From: Zygnema cylindricum
Taxonomy: Eukaryota; Streptophyta; Zygnematophyceae; Zygnematales; Zygnemataceae
Length of the DNA: 44,380 nucleotides
Assembly: GCA_037447655.1 (NCBI GenBank)
Contig: JBBHKE010000074.1
Location: 1 to 44,380 of the forward strand
Direction: 5' to 3'
The notes beneath the pieces were generated by a model. That model was not told the origin of the DNA. It worked only from the letters and a program-made list of their open reading frames with translations, and did not search any database. This document shows positions 41,901-44,380 of the stretch, piece after piece. The translations under genes and the position numbers were made by a program. Every line of letters begins with the position of its first letter. The first letter of the stretch is position 1.

Positions 41901-42652
41901 CATGTGACATTGTAGACATCAGACCTCCAACGCTATTCAACAAACTGCTGCACTCCTACCACATTTTTGACCCCTTTTCGATAGCATGTCTGCACAAAAC
42001 CACGCAATTTCATTCCTAACAATTTCTTCCTTTTCCATATCTGCCACAAAAATACCAATTTCAATAGCTTTACATTGTTTGAGGGTTGTGTAAGTGGCAC
42101 AACCAGCTATATCTCGCACACTTTGAATCGCAAAAGGTGCCACTACCATTTAACGAATACCTTAACAACAAGTAAGTTTAGAGTGACATAACCGAATTAC
42201 ATATGGTGTGATTGATAATAAATACCAATTAGGGGGGAATTCAAACATCAAATTGAAATTTGGCAAACATTGAAGCCGACCATCTTTGTCTTTCACACCA
42301 AAATGGTGAGGTAAGAAAAAATCAAAATCAATATAAAGATTAAAAAAAATATGGATTGGTAAAATTGATATAAAATAATCAGAACCTGGAATTAAAGTTG
42401 ATATTGTAATTGAAATGCCACTTAAAAAATGAAAAATGTAACAAAAGGTAATATTTGTAAAAAGAAATAACCTACTAAAGTTTATCATGTAATTTGGAAA
42501 TCAACCTTCAAATTTTATTTTGAAATTAGAGTAAATTTTTATTTCACTTTTGAAAGTGAGGATGCAACTAAATATACAAAGGTAAAATTGGTGAATTGAA
42601 AAACAAATGGGGACTAAAATAAAGCATTGAAGGGTGGGAATTGTTTTCTAGG
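41901..42652. other. Region before the Harbinger transposase, nothing firm
   Basis: AT-rich. A 70-codon frame on the minus strand (42149-41937, with CKAIEIGIFVADMEKEEIV) has a protein-like composition but I recognise no family and see no splice context. No terminal inverted repeats of the Harbinger element were found here. Confidence 0.3.
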
Positions 42653-44131
42653 ATGACACCAAAACAAGAAAAAAGATACGTGTCATTGATGATTCAAAAT
42701 GTTACATTTGCATTGATGACGATCTTACAAATGATTTTGAGAACCCTATTGCCTCCTATATTTTACAAGCATCACGACCACCAATTGGTTTAAACTGCTA
42801 TTGCTAAGGTTATGCCTCGAATTTCAGCAAACTGCATCCATCAAAATACCAATTTCCAAGGTGATTTGAATGAAGACTACTACATTAGACCAAGAAGTAT
42901 ACATTGGGTGGACAAAGAGTTACCACGCTACAATGACAAACAATTTCGACAATTATTTCGACTAAAAAAAGACACGGTCCAATTTTTGGTAAATGAATTA
43001 AAAGATAAGTTAGAAACCAAACCCCCTCCAAGACTTCGTAATATTTCCAATAAGAAATTAAGCGTGGAAAAACAAATTTTAATAGCATTGATGCGTTTGG
43101 GACATCAAGGCGGGATCACACGTACTTTTGTTGAATTTGGTGTTGGACACTTAACTGCGGCAAGGATAACTCTTAATGTCACGGAGGCCATTGTCAAAAG
43201 GCTTGGGCATTGGGTAAGGTGGCCCACATCAGATGAAATTGAGGACACCAAAATATTTTTCATGGAAGAAAATGGGTTGCCGAATTGTGTAGGGGCTATA
43301 GATTGTACACATATAGAGATTACACTTGGAGATGAAATGTCACCAATCAATTATTATGATGCCAAACAGAATTATTCTACTGTAGTTCAAGCGGTCGTGG
43401 ACCGTATAATGAGATTTATCGACCTTAATTTAGGCTCTCCTGGGTCAATGCACCACTGTAGAATTTTTAGGACATACGAGTTGGGGGAAGACTTTCAAAG
43501 ACGTTTAAAAATGTGAAACCTTACCTTGTAGGAGATGACGGTTATGCCCTCCATCCGAACTTAATAGTTCCGTACCCTGGTTCGAAACTCAATGCGTCTC
43601 AAGCAAAATTCAACTTACAACATTCGTTGTTGAGGATGGTGGTAGAAAGAGCGTTCATAAAACTCAAGGCGCAATGGAGGTTAATCCACAAAAAAATACA
43701 ATCCAAAACTTGAATCTATGATCACTTTTATCGTTGTTGCATTTCTTCTTCACAACATCTCTATTGCGATGAATGAAACCGAAATTGATTGGGAGAAAGA
43801 ATTTAAAGTGGAGCTAAGAAAAAATGCATGCGGCATTGGAGAAAGATCCACACACATGAACGAAGCCGAAAGACGACAAGTACAAAAAGGTAGGGATGTC
43901 GAAAGACGGTTGGGTGGTTCACAAATGAACAAAATTCGAGGGTTTCAAACACGAGAAATTTTATGTGATTTTATGATGAGGGGAAACGCGAGTGACGAGG
44001 ACGATAGTGGTGTTTATGTTTCACATGCGGAAGGAGTGGACAACATAGATATGCTTGTTGAACAATATCACGATGATGAAAGTGACGATGACACTATAGA
44101 TGAGATAGATGAGATGGACATCGATGAATGA
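42653..44131 (+). pseudogene. PIF/Harbinger-type transposase, frameshifted
   Basis: ATG at 42653 opens a frame with an early TAA (42791-42793) that continues through 42812 to 43516: FRLKKDTVQFLVNELKDKL, TRTFVEFGVG and NCVGAIDCTHIEITLGDEMS, which holds the first catalytic Asp. A frameshift at about 43513 leads to KPYLVGDDGYALHPNLIVPY with the second Asp, and LLRMVVERAFIKLKAQWRLI with the catalytic Glu. A second frameshift near 43700 returns to the first frame (MITFIVVAFLLHNISIAM) and an acidic tail. This is the DDE arrangement of HARBI1/ALP1-like proteins; all three catalytic residues survive. I found no companion Myb-like gene. Confidence 0.88.
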
Positions 44132-44380
44132 TCGAGTGTTCATTATATTAGGTGGTGTAAAAGTAGTTGTATTTCACTTTATGGTGTGAGTTCCAAATGT
44201 TGACAATTCTTTTATTTATTAAGGATTCCATTTAAAAGTTTGACATGTTTGTTTCTCCATGAAATTTGTTTTTAATCAACACGTTGTTGTTTCTCGTTGG
44301 TTTTACATTAGATGATTTTTCCAAAACATGTTCTACTCCTTGAATGTCTCTTTCTAGGTTTTTTTTTATTTTCTCCCTCT
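44132..44380. other. 3' flank of the transposase, no gene seen
   Basis: AT-rich sequence after the stop. No terminal inverted repeat can be paired within the window, so the Harbinger element end is probably outside or lost. Confidence 0.4.

Noticed and set aside
41937-42149. 70-codon minus-strand frame with protein-like composition
   Set aside because: No known domain, no splice or promoter context, and no second copy to compare.

Overview
The window looks like transposon-rich nuclear DNA of a streptophyte (a land plant or charophyte alga). The 3' exons of one host gene with pyrimidine-rich introns lie at the left edge. Nearly everything else is retroelements or DNA transposons nested in or truncating each other: Ty1/copia, Ty3/gypsy, a PIF/Harbinger transposase, a long-inverted-repeat element and short TA-flanked inverted-repeat elements. 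Almost every reading frame carries stops or frameshifts, so this is mostly a relic landscape. No prokaryotic features are seen.

Layout. 460-2998 (+): host gene 3' exons, one internal intron holding a long CT microsatellite. 4100-6660: about 335-bp tandem repeats and small inverted-repeat elements. 6708-11539 (+): a complete but RT-deleted copia element D with two LTRs and a 5-bp target duplication. 11561-17953 (mostly -): a tRNA-Gly half, a 557-bp block present twice, a gypsy gag/protease fragment, a copia element E interrupted by a solo-LTR-like insertion, and an older LTR F. 17955-19877: long terminal inverted repeat element with a nested short element. 20390-22660 (+): copia element C in an LTR-internal-LTR-internal order. 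22665-28735 (-): a Ty3/gypsy element whose polyprotein contains a C5-cytosine DNA methyltransferase between protease and reverse transcriptase. 28740-31108: its probable leader/LTR, with telobox and short-repeat clusters. 31109-41193 (+): copia element A, split by nested non-autonomous element B (34023-38295). 41194-44380: TA-flanked repeat relics and a PIF/Harbinger transposase pseudogene.

Most notable: (1) the gypsy element encodes protease and DNA methyltransferase in one frame (motifs I, IV, VI, VIII and a motif IX-like block), which suggests an element that could methylate DNA, although this copy is broken. (2) The copia family A/B/C/E has a primer binding site complementary to the anticodon stem-loop of initiator tRNA-Met, the half-tRNA priming mode known from Drosophila copia and yeast Ty5, whereas element D uses the usual tRNA 3'-end site. 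(3) In that same family gag begins inside the LTR and reads through the primer site, so the primer site is also conserved protein sequence. (4) Element B has lost protease, integrase and RT but keeps gag plus a long open frame ending in an RNase H remnant, the layout of a non-autonomous parasite of the same family.
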